Virus record (IMG/VR): IMGVR_UViG_3300033146_001628
Coordinates: 1 to 45,216 of that record
Source: a virus
Length of the DNA: 45,216 bases
Reading direction: 5' to 3' (one strand)
Shown here: one piece after another, positions 9,401 to 17,443 of the stretch
How positions within the stretch are numbered: position 1 is the first letter of the stretch
Layout of the letters: each line of letters begins with the position of its first letter
Notes under the pieces: model-generated
The model's input: the letters and a program-made list of their open reading frames with translations, nothing else
What the model was told of the DNA's origin: nothing
The model's database searches: none
Program-made: the position numbers and the translations under genes

Positions 9401-11827
9401 AAATTAGATCAAGCCGAGGTAGACAAAGAATTAGAGGCTATATTCAAATCATTAGAAGATGGCAAAGATACTAGAGACCCTACACCAGAAGAAATAGATC
9501 AATTATATGTTTTGCAGATGTTTGGCAATCTGAAAGAAAAATCATCGAAACAAATCAAGCAAGCCGAAAATGAATTAAAGGATTTCATAAATAAGTCTAG
9601 GTTTAAGAACAAGATATTAGATGAGGCTCAAAGGGTTGAGCGAGCCAAGTTAAGAGATGAATTTGTAAACATAATAACTGGTGGCAAGGGTGAAAAGACA
9701 CTTACCCAAAAACAACAGGAAGAAATAGACAAAAGTACTGTTCAGTCTATGAGAGAATCTATTCGCGGCTTTGATGACATGAATCAAAACTTTGAATGGA
9801 TGATGGATAAACTATCTAGGTATGACAAGGATTCTAAACCGTTAGAAAGCAAGCTCAATACATGGGCTGCGGACAAGGTTTTTGATGCAACACGTGCTGC
9901 GGAATCAGGAAATATAGAACAGGCCGATTTGATTAACTCAAAGTTGCAGGAAATATATGGCAAAAAGGGAAGAGCCCTTGAAAAAGAATTAGCAGATAAT
10001 ACACGTATATTAAAGAAAGGTGATAAGACAGGAATCTTTATAAACGAAAAAGGAAAGAAAACAGAATTGTTAGTCAATCAAAATCAAGCCTACAAGCTGT
10101 GGCAATTATATCAAGATCCCACGACTTGGGAAACGTTTAACAATATGGGATTCAGTCATAAGACATTTGAACAGATAGATGCCTATATGAAGCCAGAGGT
10201 CAAGAAATGGGCTGAATGGCAGATGGAGGAATTTTATCCTAAATACTATGAAGGAATCAATGATGTATATAAGAAGTTATTCAATGTCGATTTACCATTT
10301 AATGAATTTTATTCACCTATATCAAGAGATTATGAGGGACAAGTAGAAGACGATCCTTTCTTGCAAGCTCAATCTCATTACGGCTCTGTAATGAATAGAC
10401 ATTTACAAGGCAGGGTAGATAGCAAGATTCCTTTTAAACTAGTTGATGGAGATACAACATTATTAAGTCATATAAGTGAGATGGAGCATTTCAAAGCATG
10501 GGCATTGCCTATGAAAGATTTGCGTAGCGTATTGGGTGGAAAGAATGTAATGAAGGCCATCAGGGAATACCATGGAACAACAGCAACAAAGGTCATTAAT
10601 GGATTCCTTAATGACTTTGCACGTGGCGGTATAGATAGAGCAACGGCATTAAATTTTCTCGACAAATGGCGGTCTACTTATACCGGAGCAGTGACTCGCG
10701 GCAATCCCACAATTACAATAAAACAATTAACATCTATACCAGCATATGCAGCAGATATGCCTATTAAAGAATTTAATAAAGGTTTAGCTGATTTCATGAA
10801 AAATCCTAAAAAGGCAATTAAGACCTTGATGGATACTGATTTCATGAAGGCAAGATACGACAAAGGTTTTGAGCGTGATTTAATTCTAGCCTTTAGAGGA
10901 AGTCAGGAAAAGGGACTAGCAAAGTCTAAAGGGTTAAATGATTTCTTGAGTGGATTTATCAAAGCAGGAGATGGTGCTGCAATTGTATTTGGTGGCTGGG
11001 CTGCTTATAAGTACGCATATGATAAAGCTATATCAGAGGGAAAGAGCGAAGCCGATGCCAAGCAATTAGCAGAAAAGTTTTTTATAAAGACTACAGAACG
11101 TTCTCAGCAGGCTGGAAATATAAAAGACTTATCATTTTTCCAACGTGCAGGATCTTTGGCTAAATTATTCACGATGTTTGCCACGTCCCCATTGTCTTAT
11201 TATCGTTCCGTATATGGAGGATTAAGAAATTTAAAACAAGGACGTGGATCTAAAAAGGCAAATGCAAAACGTATTGCAATAGGTCAATTTGTTTTACCTA
11301 TGATTTTCCAGCTTGCAGCTAATGGCATGAGATGGGAAACCGAAGATGAGCTAAGGGCAGCATTACTTGGTCCCTTGAATAAACTCTTTATTGTTGGTGA
11401 TTTTCTAGAAGGTTTTGTTAATGCTGTAACTGGTGCAGATTGGTACAAGCGGATGTTTGATGAAAAAGAATCCGTGCCATTATTAAGCACATTCGCTGAT
11501 ATTAATAAAATTGCATTTAAGATGTTCAATGACAATGAAATAACTACAGAGGAATTTCTGGATATTGCAGGAGATATATTACAGACAGCAAGTAAACTCC
11601 CCGGAACACCTGTAAGCGGTATACCTATTACATCATTGCGTAGAATAGCTGGAGGAGCTTTTGATGCCGCAGCAGGTAACACAAGTTATCCTCTGAGACG
11701 TGTTTTAGGATTTAGTAAATATGCCTTGAAAGAGGGATCATTGCCAAAAACTAAAAAGAAGGCCAACGAGATTAAAAATAACAGATTCAAAGCACGTTCA
11801 AAAGGTAGATTTAAAAGTAGATTTTAA
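6416..11827 (+). CDS. Giant internal virion / DNA ejection protein (large polyvalent type)
   Basis: At 1803 residues this is the largest gene. The N-terminus has two copies of an Ile-Trp-Asp/Ala-Glu-Ala-Glu-x-Val motif (about residues 7-15 and 29-37). A Gly/Ala-rich hydrophobic stretch follows at about 121-150, with further amphipathic helices. The centre is Lys/Glu-rich and helical, and the C-terminal third is more globular. I see no lytic transglycosylase or polymerase motif. Size, helical content and position after the smaller internal proteins fit a podovirus ejection protein. There is no clear ribosome site, and the gene follows the previous stop by four bases. Confidence 0.65.
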   Translation: MAEKKDIWAEAEYVETKQAAPKAPTQKSIWDEAEVVDTGAPQIEERSFLGDISEAYKRGDKQAANDFLGFQAMLGLVPEKQAFQARDDLRTLEQKDPVTSGNMFSKVVQGTARMIPHMAKGSAVGMTTGLGAAGIAGIAGQLGPQAALPEEVITMPAAYAGGYASGSIKYWMAQGAGGLYMDLREQGITPETAKWAATVGSIPYAFIERSQLDKIIPGLGRKGKEFAKKTFMKGLRKLALRYGKNWAENVTQEGLQGAVLQTTEEVTKYIEDKIDKDKDLSDSAKSIAKRAYAEAKESIGPLGLLSAPGAIAGGVSMASEVKRQQSADNFMKEVLNPSETEKQAVQAEAVGQQQQPAEMQQQELESLTDKQLIDLANMTIDEAVNVPDVQQKGMIINRVNNIRGILKARAADQKAVGINMSEAQNFDNKEKLDDIANTGTTDALGAPLAINRLQQEEILTEQLQDQASGVVRETVQEQGADIEKTPLSEVSEDQKQTESLIQEANKFNNEEDFIVSKIEDGYFKEMSRAEQFKEENKLANIYKQSRIQKIYRGDNLKGQPSIKEANQEQISEDVPRGTIEPTVSRTETVQDIEQAANKNAKGLGLGITTQKGKGDTISYVSVKDPATTDNIDVALNPTEKKTVSKKQMIQEVDRKRQQRIETGEYDYYKTKDGNIVFEPTSQELADKFGQKVTEGREIIPALERPTFATLVQKKIELKTPFFKKVADKLGLEFVDTKRGKVEFKDNQTGETLKVDIDADQKAIQSELDNVRKTSDRKVLLSSITRAQKVLNNKRLKPRIKYRNDVKKVLKAYPEVAQVLKKDFDIELMNKEEIKPLVESINKAFDFIKESQRDLPVLNAEVEKTAISKDLKKAEQKTLRREERIKALKGRQKDVVKEQKELSQYVRKNLPLDMRFKADAKIRKLATAMRGATADKYMDHGKRIVDKMSEQRKSKDSVKSIEKLLKKTKPFKKDGVLKGKLDANANKNLNEVRRVIKLDQAEVDKELEAIFKSLEDGKDTRDPTPEEIDQLYVLQMFGNLKEKSSKQIKQAENELKDFINKSRFKNKILDEAQRVERAKLRDEFVNIITGGKGEKTLTQKQQEEIDKSTVQSMRESIRGFDDMNQNFEWMMDKLSRYDKDSKPLESKLNTWAADKVFDATRAAESGNIEQADLINSKLQEIYGKKGRALEKELADNTRILKKGDKTGIFINEKGKKTELLVNQNQAYKLWQLYQDPTTWETFNNMGFSHKTFEQIDAYMKPEVKKWAEWQMEEFYPKYYEGINDVYKKLFNVDLPFNEFYSPISRDYEGQVEDDPFLQAQSHYGSVMNRHLQGRVDSKIPFKLVDGDTTLLSHISEMEHFKAWALPMKDLRSVLGGKNVMKAIREYHGTTATKVINGFLNDFARGGIDRATALNFLDKWRSTYTGAVTRGNPTITIKQLTSIPAYAADMPIKEFNKGLADFMKNPKKAIKTLMDTDFMKARYDKGFERDLILAFRGSQEKGLAKSKGLNDFLSGFIKAGDGAAIVFGGWAAYKYAYDKAISEGKSEADAKQLAEKFFIKTTERSQQAGNIKDLSFFQRAGSLAKLFTMFATSPLSYYRSVYGGLRNLKQGRGSKKANAKRIAIGQFVLPMIFQLAANGMRWETEDELRAALLGPLNKLFIVGDFLEGFVNAVTGADWYKRMFDEKESVPLLSTFADINKIAFKMFNDNEITTEEFLDIAGDILQTASKLPGTPVSGIPITSLRRIAGGAFDAAAGNTSYPLRRVLGFSKYALKEGSLPKTKKKANEIKNNRFKARSKGRFKSRF

Positions 11828-11849
11828 TAATAAAGTTTAGTGTTGCAAC

Positions 11850-11867
11850 AGCAATAATAATATTGCT
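11850..11867 (+). promoter_or_regulatory. Hairpin upstream of exported fibre-like gene
   Basis: AGCAATA and TATTGCT form a perfect 7-bp stem with an ATAA loop. It is followed by an A/T stretch and then by a strong GGAGG ribosome site. It has no T-run and might be a processing or stability element. Confidence 0.4.
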
Positions 11868-11893
11868 TAAATATAAAACGGAGGTCAGAAGGA

Positions 11894-12745
11894 ATGAAGA
11901 TAATAAAAATAATAACAACTATTTTAGCTTTGTCAGTAGCGAGCGTTTTTGCTTTGGACGGCGGCAATGGTGAAAAGAGTATTACAATAGGAACAAGTAC
12001 AATTCAGTTGGTATTTAACCAAGCTGATATGGTGAGTATTGTTCCTCATTCGGCGGTTACTGTATATGCGGCAATAAATCAAAGTGTAGCAGAATTTAAT
12101 AGGGTCATGACCACAACAAATGCCGTGCCCATAGATACCGATACAGGCGCTTATACCTTTAAAAGTAATCAGAAAATAAACTATGTCTGTTTAAAAACGC
12201 TATCGGGAACCGCGGATATAACCATCAGTGGGTCGGGGTTCTATACGGGTCCCGGAGCTGGTGCCGGTGCTCCTGTAATCGTTACGAACACCGTAGATGT
12301 AAGCATAGTAAGTACTGCTGCAGTAAACATTGTTACCATGCCAGCACCTGGAGGACCTACGGCATTAGCCGGAATACCTCAAGACTTCACAGCAAGTTGG
12401 GTTGATTTAGGAGCTGAGATAGATTGTTCAGGATTTAATTCACTGGTTCTTTGGGTTGACGTAGATGCCAATGACAGCGTAGACATGCAGATCCGGGCAT
12501 TGGGAAAACATACAACTGCTGGTGCCGATGAATACGTGTTTCCGATAAAAAATCCTTCTTCTGGGACAGTTACAGAAATATCACCACAATATTTTGAATT
12601 TATTGAAGACAGTGATAATGAATATCTGATACCGGTTGAAGTAGATAACCTCATAGGATATGTCCAGTTCCAGATCAAAGCCGGAACGGTTGGCGCAACT
12701 GCTGGACAAATAGACGATGCTAAATTCACCACAGGTTATAGATAA
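11894..12745 (+). CDS. Exported structural-type protein of unknown family
   Basis: This 283-residue protein has a GGAGG ribosome site. The first 20 residues are a classical signal peptide: Lys near the start, a hydrophobic core and an Ala-x-Ala-like end at Val-Phe-Ala-Leu. The mature part is beta-rich with Thr, Val, Gly and Asp and two similar-looking halves, resembling phage decoration or fibre proteins. Export of a presumed virion protein is unusual. It may instead act at the host surface or periplasm. Confidence 0.6.
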   Translation: MKIIKIITTILALSVASVFALDGGNGEKSITIGTSTIQLVFNQADMVSIVPHSAVTVYAAINQSVAEFNRVMTTTNAVPIDTDTGAYTFKSNQKINYVCLKTLSGTADITISGSGFYTGPGAGAGAPVIVTNTVDVSIVSTAAVNIVTMPAPGGPTALAGIPQDFTASWVDLGAEIDCSGFNSLVLWVDVDANDSVDMQIRALGKHTTAGADEYVFPIKNPSSGTVTEISPQYFEFIEDSDNEYLIPVEVDNLIGYVQFQIKAGTVGATAGQIDDAKFTTGYR

Positions 12746-12772
12746 TTTTAAATAAAAGCAGCGGAGGATTAT

Positions 12773-14263
12773 ATGATGAAATACTTTCTAACATTATTGA
12801 TGGCTTTATTTATAAGCACAGCGAATGCAGAAATAGGGATTACAGTTTCTGGCGGAGGCGGAGGCGGAGGCGGAGAACCTGCTCCAATTGATGGTCAATT
12901 GCAATATAATAACGGCGGAGCTTTTGGGGCAACGACTAATGTCTGGTATGATGATGTTAATAATCGCTTAGGTATTGTTCCGTCTTTATCAGATGTAAAG
13001 AGGGAATTTACATTTAATGGAGCCGACATACGGACGCAGCAATGTCTTGATGAAGACACTAATCTTAATTTGGGTTTTGAGTCTTTTGGTGCAGGAAATT
13101 TGGCTCATAGTTTATTTAGAACTGGTTGGGATAATGTCGCACTGGGTTATCAAAGTTTGTATTCAATTACTGAGGGTGAAAAAAATATCAGTATCGGGAG
13201 CTCGTTATACGATCTCACCACAGCAGTTAATAATATAGCCATTGGTCATAATGCAGCAAATGCCCTCACGGCCAAAGGACAAGATAATAATATTGCCATC
13301 GGTATTTCAGCAATGAAAGATGCTCAATGTAGTGGTAATGTTGCCCTTGGTTTTGAAACATTAATGACTAATTCTTTGGGTTTTAATGTCGCAATCGGCT
13401 ATCTAGCTTATAGAAATGCTACTACTGCGTCAAGAGGGGTTTGTATAGGTAGGCAAGCAGGTGAAAATATTACGTCAGGTTGCTATAACGTCGCGATTGG
13501 ATATCTCTGCCTTAATGCGATGAGTACAATGGGCGCGACGGTAGCCATTGGATACAAGGCGATGGAACAAGCTACAGGGACTAGGAATACTGGTGTAGGT
13601 GCATATTGTTTGGATTCACTTATTTCTGGAACTCAAAATACCGCATATGGTAGAGATGCATTAGGCGTTTTGCAAACTGGAAGCTATAATACAGCCGTGG
13701 GTGAAGATATTCTAAAGGCATGTACAGGGTCTAGGAATACGGCAATAGGTAGACGAACAGGGAAAAATATTACTTCTGCGGATAGGTGTGTTATAATTGG
13801 ATATGATATAAATGCACCTTCAACAACAGAGGATGGGCAGTTAGTTGTAGCCAACCTAATTTTTGGTAGGAATTGTATATCTGGTGATGGAACAATTACT
13901 GATACAGCTAATTGTGGTATTGGTGAAAATGATCCAAAGTCAAGACTACATGTAACTGGTGGGTTTTCTACAACGGTGACACCTGTTACTAATGCAACCT
14001 ATCAAACAACAGGATTGGAATCAATACTACATGTTGAATATACGGCTACTGGGGCAGTCACAGTGACATTAGATAGAGATGAGGTAACAGATGGGCGGCG
14101 TATTGTTATCAAGGACGCTGGCGGCAATGCCACGGCTCAGAACATAACAATTGATACAGAGGGAGCAGAGACTATAGATGGTGCTGCTGATTTAACCATA
14201 AGCACAGATTACAATTCTGTTGTCCTGTATAGTGATGGTTCAAATTGGTTCACAATAGATTAG
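12773..14263 (+). CDS. Exported fibre-like protein with YadA-head-like repeats
   Basis: This 496-residue protein has a GGAGG ribosome site; a second ATG follows directly. The first 20 residues form a signal peptide ending Ala-Asn-Ala. A Gly run follows, then a Gly-Gln-Leu-Gln-Tyr-Asn module common at the start of phage fibre domains. Residues about 100-370 carry about ten repeats of the type Asn-x-Ala-Ile-Gly, the pattern of the left-handed beta-roll in YadA-like adhesin heads. A C-terminal beta domain follows. It is probably a receptor-binding or adhesin-like trimeric fibre, with the signal peptide unexplained. Confidence 0.65.
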   Translation: MMKYFLTLLMALFISTANAEIGITVSGGGGGGGGEPAPIDGQLQYNNGGAFGATTNVWYDDVNNRLGIVPSLSDVKREFTFNGADIRTQQCLDEDTNLNLGFESFGAGNLAHSLFRTGWDNVALGYQSLYSITEGEKNISIGSSLYDLTTAVNNIAIGHNAANALTAKGQDNNIAIGISAMKDAQCSGNVALGFETLMTNSLGFNVAIGYLAYRNATTASRGVCIGRQAGENITSGCYNVAIGYLCLNAMSTMGATVAIGYKAMEQATGTRNTGVGAYCLDSLISGTQNTAYGRDALGVLQTGSYNTAVGEDILKACTGSRNTAIGRRTGKNITSADRCVIIGYDINAPSTTEDGQLVVANLIFGRNCISGDGTITDTANCGIGENDPKSRLHVTGGFSTTVTPVTNATYQTTGLESILHVEYTATGAVTVTLDRDEVTDGRRIVIKDAGGNATAQNITIDTEGAETIDGAADLTISTDYNSVVLYSDGSNWFTID

Positions 14264-14318
14264 GAGCTTTGGATTCTGAAATCGAGGATACTATTGATTT
14301 TTAATTATATCATATAAA

Positions 14319-14456
14319 ATGGAATTATATTGCCCATTCTGCAATAGCCGTCTTAAGTTTGAGAAGGAATATTTAAAATACAGGTGCCTGATTTGCAAGA
14401 AAGAATATTGCGAAGAAGATTTGCCAGAGTTAGAGGAGTATAAACTAAATGAATAG
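14319..14456 (+). CDS. Small zinc-ribbon protein
   Basis: This is a 45-residue ORF with two Cys-x2-Cys pairs (Cys-Pro-Phe-Cys and Cys-Leu-Ile-Cys), a zinc-ribbon pattern, and an acidic tail. The last eight bases overlap the start of the next gene. It may bind nucleic acid or host protein, but no function is recognised. Confidence 0.6.
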   Translation: MELYCPFCNSRLKFEKEYLKYRCLICKKEYCEEDLPELEEYKLNE

Positions 14457-15225
14457 CGAGATTAGTAAAATTATAATAGGATGGGGGGCAAAATGGTTTG
14501 CTAAAACAATTCTAAAAAAGGAAACAGAAGTTGTAAAAGAGGTATTAGAAAATGTGGGTGAACCTAGTAAACCATTGGATATCGACTATTATAAAAAGAC
14601 CTTTAGAGATCCATCGTTTCAGCAGAAATTTGAAACTCTAAAAGATAATATCCCTGAACTACTGATGGAATTTGCTATAAATCACTCGTGGTTTTCGATA
14701 CCAAGAGTCGAAGAGATGCTTGATTTTGTTACAGATAAAACAAACAAAGTCATACTTACAGAGCCAGTAGAAGCATTAACTGACTTAGAAAAAGTACATT
14801 CTTCTATTTGGGGTGAAAGATCCAATATCAGCCCCTTGGGTAAAGTAGACACTAGAGTTCAACTTGAAATAATTGATATCAATCTAGAAAAACAAGAAGC
14901 AAAATTTAAACATAATGCTTATAAGTTCTGGACTGATGAAACAGAATTGAAGAAAAAGCAAAAAGAAGAAGGCAAGAAATTAGCTCCTTGGATTTTATGT
15001 GCAATTTTAGAATATGAGCCTAGTAAATGGTATGCTATAAGTTTTGAATCTATAGCTGGTGGTAAATGGAAAAATATCGGTCGTGTATTAAGAGGGGGGC
15101 CCACGAATAACCCACAAGAAAAATATGCGCCTAAACGAGATCAACTAGTTGGGTTTTGGATACAACCTGCATTTGATATTGATCAAGGCATGTCTGAGGT
15201 AACATGGATTAAGCTGATTCAATGA
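14449..15225 (+). CDS. Unknown protein
   Basis: This 258-residue protein has a GAGGAG ribosome site inside the preceding gene. The N-terminal half is helical with a Gly-Trp-Gly-Ala-Lys-Trp start; the C-terminal half is beta-rich with several Trp residues. No signal peptide or catalytic motif is seen. It overlaps the first of three tiny membrane proteins, so it may belong to the lysis or host-takeover cluster, but it has no recognisable peptidoglycan hydrolase motif. Confidence 0.6.
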   Translation: MNSEISKIIIGWGAKWFAKTILKKETEVVKEVLENVGEPSKPLDIDYYKKTFRDPSFQQKFETLKDNIPELLMEFAINHSWFSIPRVEEMLDFVTDKTNKVILTEPVEALTDLEKVHSSIWGERSNISPLGKVDTRVQLEIIDINLEKQEAKFKHNAYKFWTDETELKKKQKEEGKKLAPWILCAILEYEPSKWYAISFESIAGGKWKNIGRVLRGGPTNNPQEKYAPKRDQLVGFWIQPAFDIDQGMSEVTWIKLIQ

Positions 15226-15323
15226 ATGAATCTACGATAAACATCGGCATGCTGATAATATTAGGATTAATACAAATAATATTAATATGTATAATAGTTT
15301 ACGTTTTATTTAGGAACAAATGA
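15222..15323 (+). CDS. Tiny single-pass membrane protein 1 (holin-like size)
   Basis: This 33-residue ORF overlaps the previous stop (ATGA). Residues about 9-29 form one Ile/Leu-rich membrane helix ending in Arg-Asn-Lys. It is the first of three consecutive overlapping membrane mini-genes. It could be a holin, antiholin or pinholin; no sequence family is recognised. Confidence 0.6.
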   Translation: MNESTINIGMLIILGLIQIILICIIVYVLFRNK

Positions 15324-15439
15324 CTACAGATAACTTAATTTTCATAAGAATAAGAGCATTATTAATAACACCTTTTCTGGTTGCGTTTTGGTTATTTATG
15401 GTGATTGTTGAGATAGCTCAAAAACTTATAAATAAATGA
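15320..15439 (+). CDS. Tiny single-pass membrane protein 2
   Basis: This is a 39-residue ORF with ATGA overlaps on both sides. One hydrophobic helix lies at about residues 14-32, after an Arg-Ile-Arg stretch. It is coupled to its neighbours and is a possible member of a holin/antiholin set. Confidence 0.6.
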   Translation: MTTDNLIFIRIRALLITPFLVAFWLFMVIVEIAQKLINK

Positions 15440-15582
15440 AAAAGTTAAAAAAAGTATTAGGTAGTATTTTGTATTATGCTTTAGTTCCTGTTTTGTTTGT
15501 AGTCATATATGCCTTTGGCGGTATCGTTGTGTTAACCAGATATATAGTTAGGATATTCAATGTCGTTCGAAGAAAATGTTAA
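15436..15582 (+). CDS. Tiny single-pass membrane protein 3
   Basis: This is a 48-residue ORF. A basic N-terminus (five Lys in the first six residues after Met) precedes a hydrophobic helix at about 10-34 and a basic C-terminus. It overlaps the next gene by 23 bases. It is the third of the small membrane proteins. Confidence 0.6.
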   Translation: MKKLKKVLGSILYYALVPVLFVVIYAFGGIVVLTRYIVRIFNVVRRKC

Positions 15583-16366
15583 ACCCTTTATAACTATATT
15601 AGGTTATTTGATCACAGCATCTGTCACTGGTTTTGCGGCTGTTTATATTCCAAAGCTTAGAGAAAGAATTAAATCTAATATAGATTCATTTAGCAGGTGT
15701 AAAAAGAAACCTCTTAGAAATTATTTCAGCGATAGGATGAATAGAGAGTTTGATGATGCTATTATGTCCTGTCTTAATGCAACGAAAGCAGATAGATGCT
15801 TTGTCTATTTTTATCACAACCATTGTAAGATTTCTATGACTCACGAATATGTAAGAGTAGGATTTAGGCGCTTATCTAAATATCGTCAAAATATAAGTCT
15901 ATTAGAAAACGGAAAGAGTTTAGTCTTTTTAAGAGAAGCAGATTCTAATCCGCTTAAAGGGGTTCAGGAAATAGATGTTTCACGAAAAAAATATAAAGAT
16001 GAGGACGAGATAAAAAGACAAACAGGATATAGACAGGTTGTGTATCTCAAAAGGGATGATATGAGGACTGAGAGCATTCCATCGCTATTGATGAAAGAAT
16101 CTAATACAGCTCATGTTTTGTTGTCTCCAATCATGTCAAAAAAAATTGGTTTGCCTTATAGGGAATATAGACAAGTGGATAGAGAGCATGAACTGTCGGA
16201 TAAGATAATAGGTATTATAGGATTAGATTATTTACATAATGATATAAATATTTTAGAGCTCTGGAAACATCATGCTCAGGAATTAGCAAATACAGTAGAA
16301 TCTTTGCATGGTTTTTTCGAGGTGGAACTAATGAGGACTAATATCAAAAAGAGGTTAGGGTTATGA
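15560..16366 (+). CDS. Membrane-anchored GAF-like protein
   Basis: This 268-residue protein has an AGGA ribosome site. Residues about 9-30 form one membrane helix followed by a basic stretch. The rest resembles a divergent GAF-type sensory domain: Ala-Asp-Arg-Cys-Phe-Val-Tyr-Phe-Tyr-His-Asn near residue 75, a Met-Thr-His-Glu motif soon after, and a late Ile-Gly-Ile-Ile-Gly-Leu-Asp strand. GAF domains bind small ligands or proteins. A membrane-bound form in a probable lysis cluster might sense or signal, which is inference. Confidence 0.55.
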   Translation: MSFEENVKPFITILGYLITASVTGFAAVYIPKLRERIKSNIDSFSRCKKKPLRNYFSDRMNREFDDAIMSCLNATKADRCFVYFYHNHCKISMTHEYVRVGFRRLSKYRQNISLLENGKSLVFLREADSNPLKGVQEIDVSRKKYKDEDEIKRQTGYRQVVYLKRDDMRTESIPSLLMKESNTAHVLLSPIMSKKIGLPYREYRQVDREHELSDKIIGIIGLDYLHNDINILELWKHHAQELANTVESLHGFFEVELMRTNIKKRLGL

Positions 16367-16929
16367 GTGAATTAAATTCTATTTTTGTAAAGAAATATGT
16401 CAAAGGACGTGATGTGTTTATTGGTCATAATAGCAGGGAAAAGTTAACCAAACAGATGCGAATTGATTACGGTATAGGTCAAAAGCATTGGTGGGAAAAT
16501 GAAAAATATTTAGTTACCCAGAACATCGAAGATCCGCGGTGTTTATCCAGAGGTAATGTTCGAATACGTACACAATACAAATTCATTACGGATGGTATAA
16601 GTACCCCTTTTTTTACACACATGATACCGTCAATGCGCCCGGATCATTTCCTGGATGCTGCTGACTTACATGATGATGCCTATGATCCGGACAGCAAAGG
16701 TGTGCATAAACTATATGTCTGTTATTGCGACAACATAAACGAAATAGTAGGCATTAATGATGAACGTTGGAAGGAAGTAAATATAACAAAATCTGAGGCA
16801 GATACTTTATTAAAGATAAGTGTTAGAGCAGAAGGCGGCAATATTATGCAAGCAATGATTAGATATTTAGGTGTAAAAAATCATATTGCTAAAAGGGCAT
16901 GGAAAAAGAGTAATGCTAAATTGTACTAA
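16363..16929 (+). CDS. DUF1353-like protein
   Basis: This 188-residue protein overlaps the previous gene by four bases. It has Phe-Ile-Thr-Asp-Gly-Ile-Ser-Thr-Pro (about 74-82), Ala-Ala-Asp-Leu-His-Asp (about 99-104) and a later Glu-Ala-Asp with Val-Arg-Ala-Glu-Gly, the signature order of DUF1353 phage proteins. That family is common near phage lysis genes, and its function is not established as far as I know. It is the last late gene before the IS element. Confidence 0.6.
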   Translation: MSELNSIFVKKYVKGRDVFIGHNSREKLTKQMRIDYGIGQKHWWENEKYLVTQNIEDPRCLSRGNVRIRTQYKFITDGISTPFFTHMIPSMRPDHFLDAADLHDDAYDPDSKGVHKLYVCYCDNINEIVGINDERWKEVNITKSEADTLLKISVRAEGGNIMQAMIRYLGVKNHIAKRAWKKSNAKLY

Positions 16930-16990
16930 AAATTTAAAAAGTAGCATTTGGAGTAAATATATGTAACTTTAAGACAACCTATCAAATACG

Positions 16991-17059
16991 ACTTGGGGTC
17001 ACGGAATAGTTTACTTGCTTGCTATTCCTCACCTGTCACTTATTATCTCGGCCCCAAGT
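16991..17059 (+). ncRNA. Structured RNA element at the end of the late region
   Basis: ACTTGGGGTC (16991-17000) pairs fully with GGCCCCAAGT (17050-17059), including one G-T pair. Inside, GGAATAG (17003-17009) pairs with CTATTCC (17022-17028). There is no T-run after the outer stem, so an ordinary terminator is doubtful. It lies 62 bases after the last late gene and just before the IS target site. It may be a transcript-end, processing or independent RNA element. Confidence 0.55.
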
Positions 17060-17064
17060 TCGTA

Positions 17065-17072
17065 CCTAAAAA
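17065..17072. repeat. 8-bp target duplication, left (CCTAAAAA)
   Basis: The same 8 bases occur at 18424-18431, directly outside the imperfect inverted ends of the IS element. An 8-9 bp duplication is usual for the IS256 group. Confidence 0.75.
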
Positions 17073-17080
17073 GATAGCGT

Positions 17081-17443
17081 TTAAAAGATTGTGTCTGTAG
17101 AAGCCAAGAAAGGCTTGAGATCCATAGGTAACTGAATCCATTGTACTTCGATAAAGATACCAATCAAGTAATTTTCTAGAGATACAGGATTAGCAAAAGA
17201 GCCAATTAATTTGGTTCTAGATCTAACATCTCTGAAAAGACGTTCTATTAGATTGGTAGTTCTGAATTTTTTATGAAGAGCTGGAGGCAAAGATAAATAA
17301 GAAAGAGTTTGATCAAGATTTGCTTTAAAATATTTGATAGCATTAGGTTCTCGTTTTTCCCAATGCTTGATAAAGCGCTCTAATTCTCTCTGAATCTTTA
17401 CAGACTCATTTGCTCTGTAACATCTAGCAGCTTCTTTCATCAT
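17081..17443 (-). CDS. Transposase C-terminal part (third catalytic residue)
   Basis: This is a 120-residue ORF in the -1 frame relative to the upstream ORF, overlapping it by ATGA. It contains Arg-Thr-Thr-Asn-Leu-Ile-Glu-Arg with Glu about residue 67, the usual setting of the catalytic Glu in Mutator/IS256 transposases. Alone it cannot be active. Either a programmed -1 shift, re-initiation at ATGATG, or a simple frameshift mutation explains the split. Its open frame extends back about 40 bases before the ATG, which overlaps the window where a shift could occur. Confidence 0.8.
   Translation of the reverse strand: MMKEAARCYRANESVKIQRELERFIKHWEKREPNAIKYFKANLDQTLSYLSLPPALHKKFRTTNLIERLFRDVRSRTKLIGSFANPVSLENYLIGIFIEVQWIQLPMDLKPFLASTDTIF

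Noticed and set aside
11284-11682. Minus-strand ORF of 132 residues inside the giant ejection gene
   Set aside because: It is antisense to a long continuous gene with no ribosome site or domain.
6416-11827. Virion RNA polymerase like that of N4
   Set aside because: The capsid family is N4-like, but the giant protein is half the size and shows no polymerase motif.
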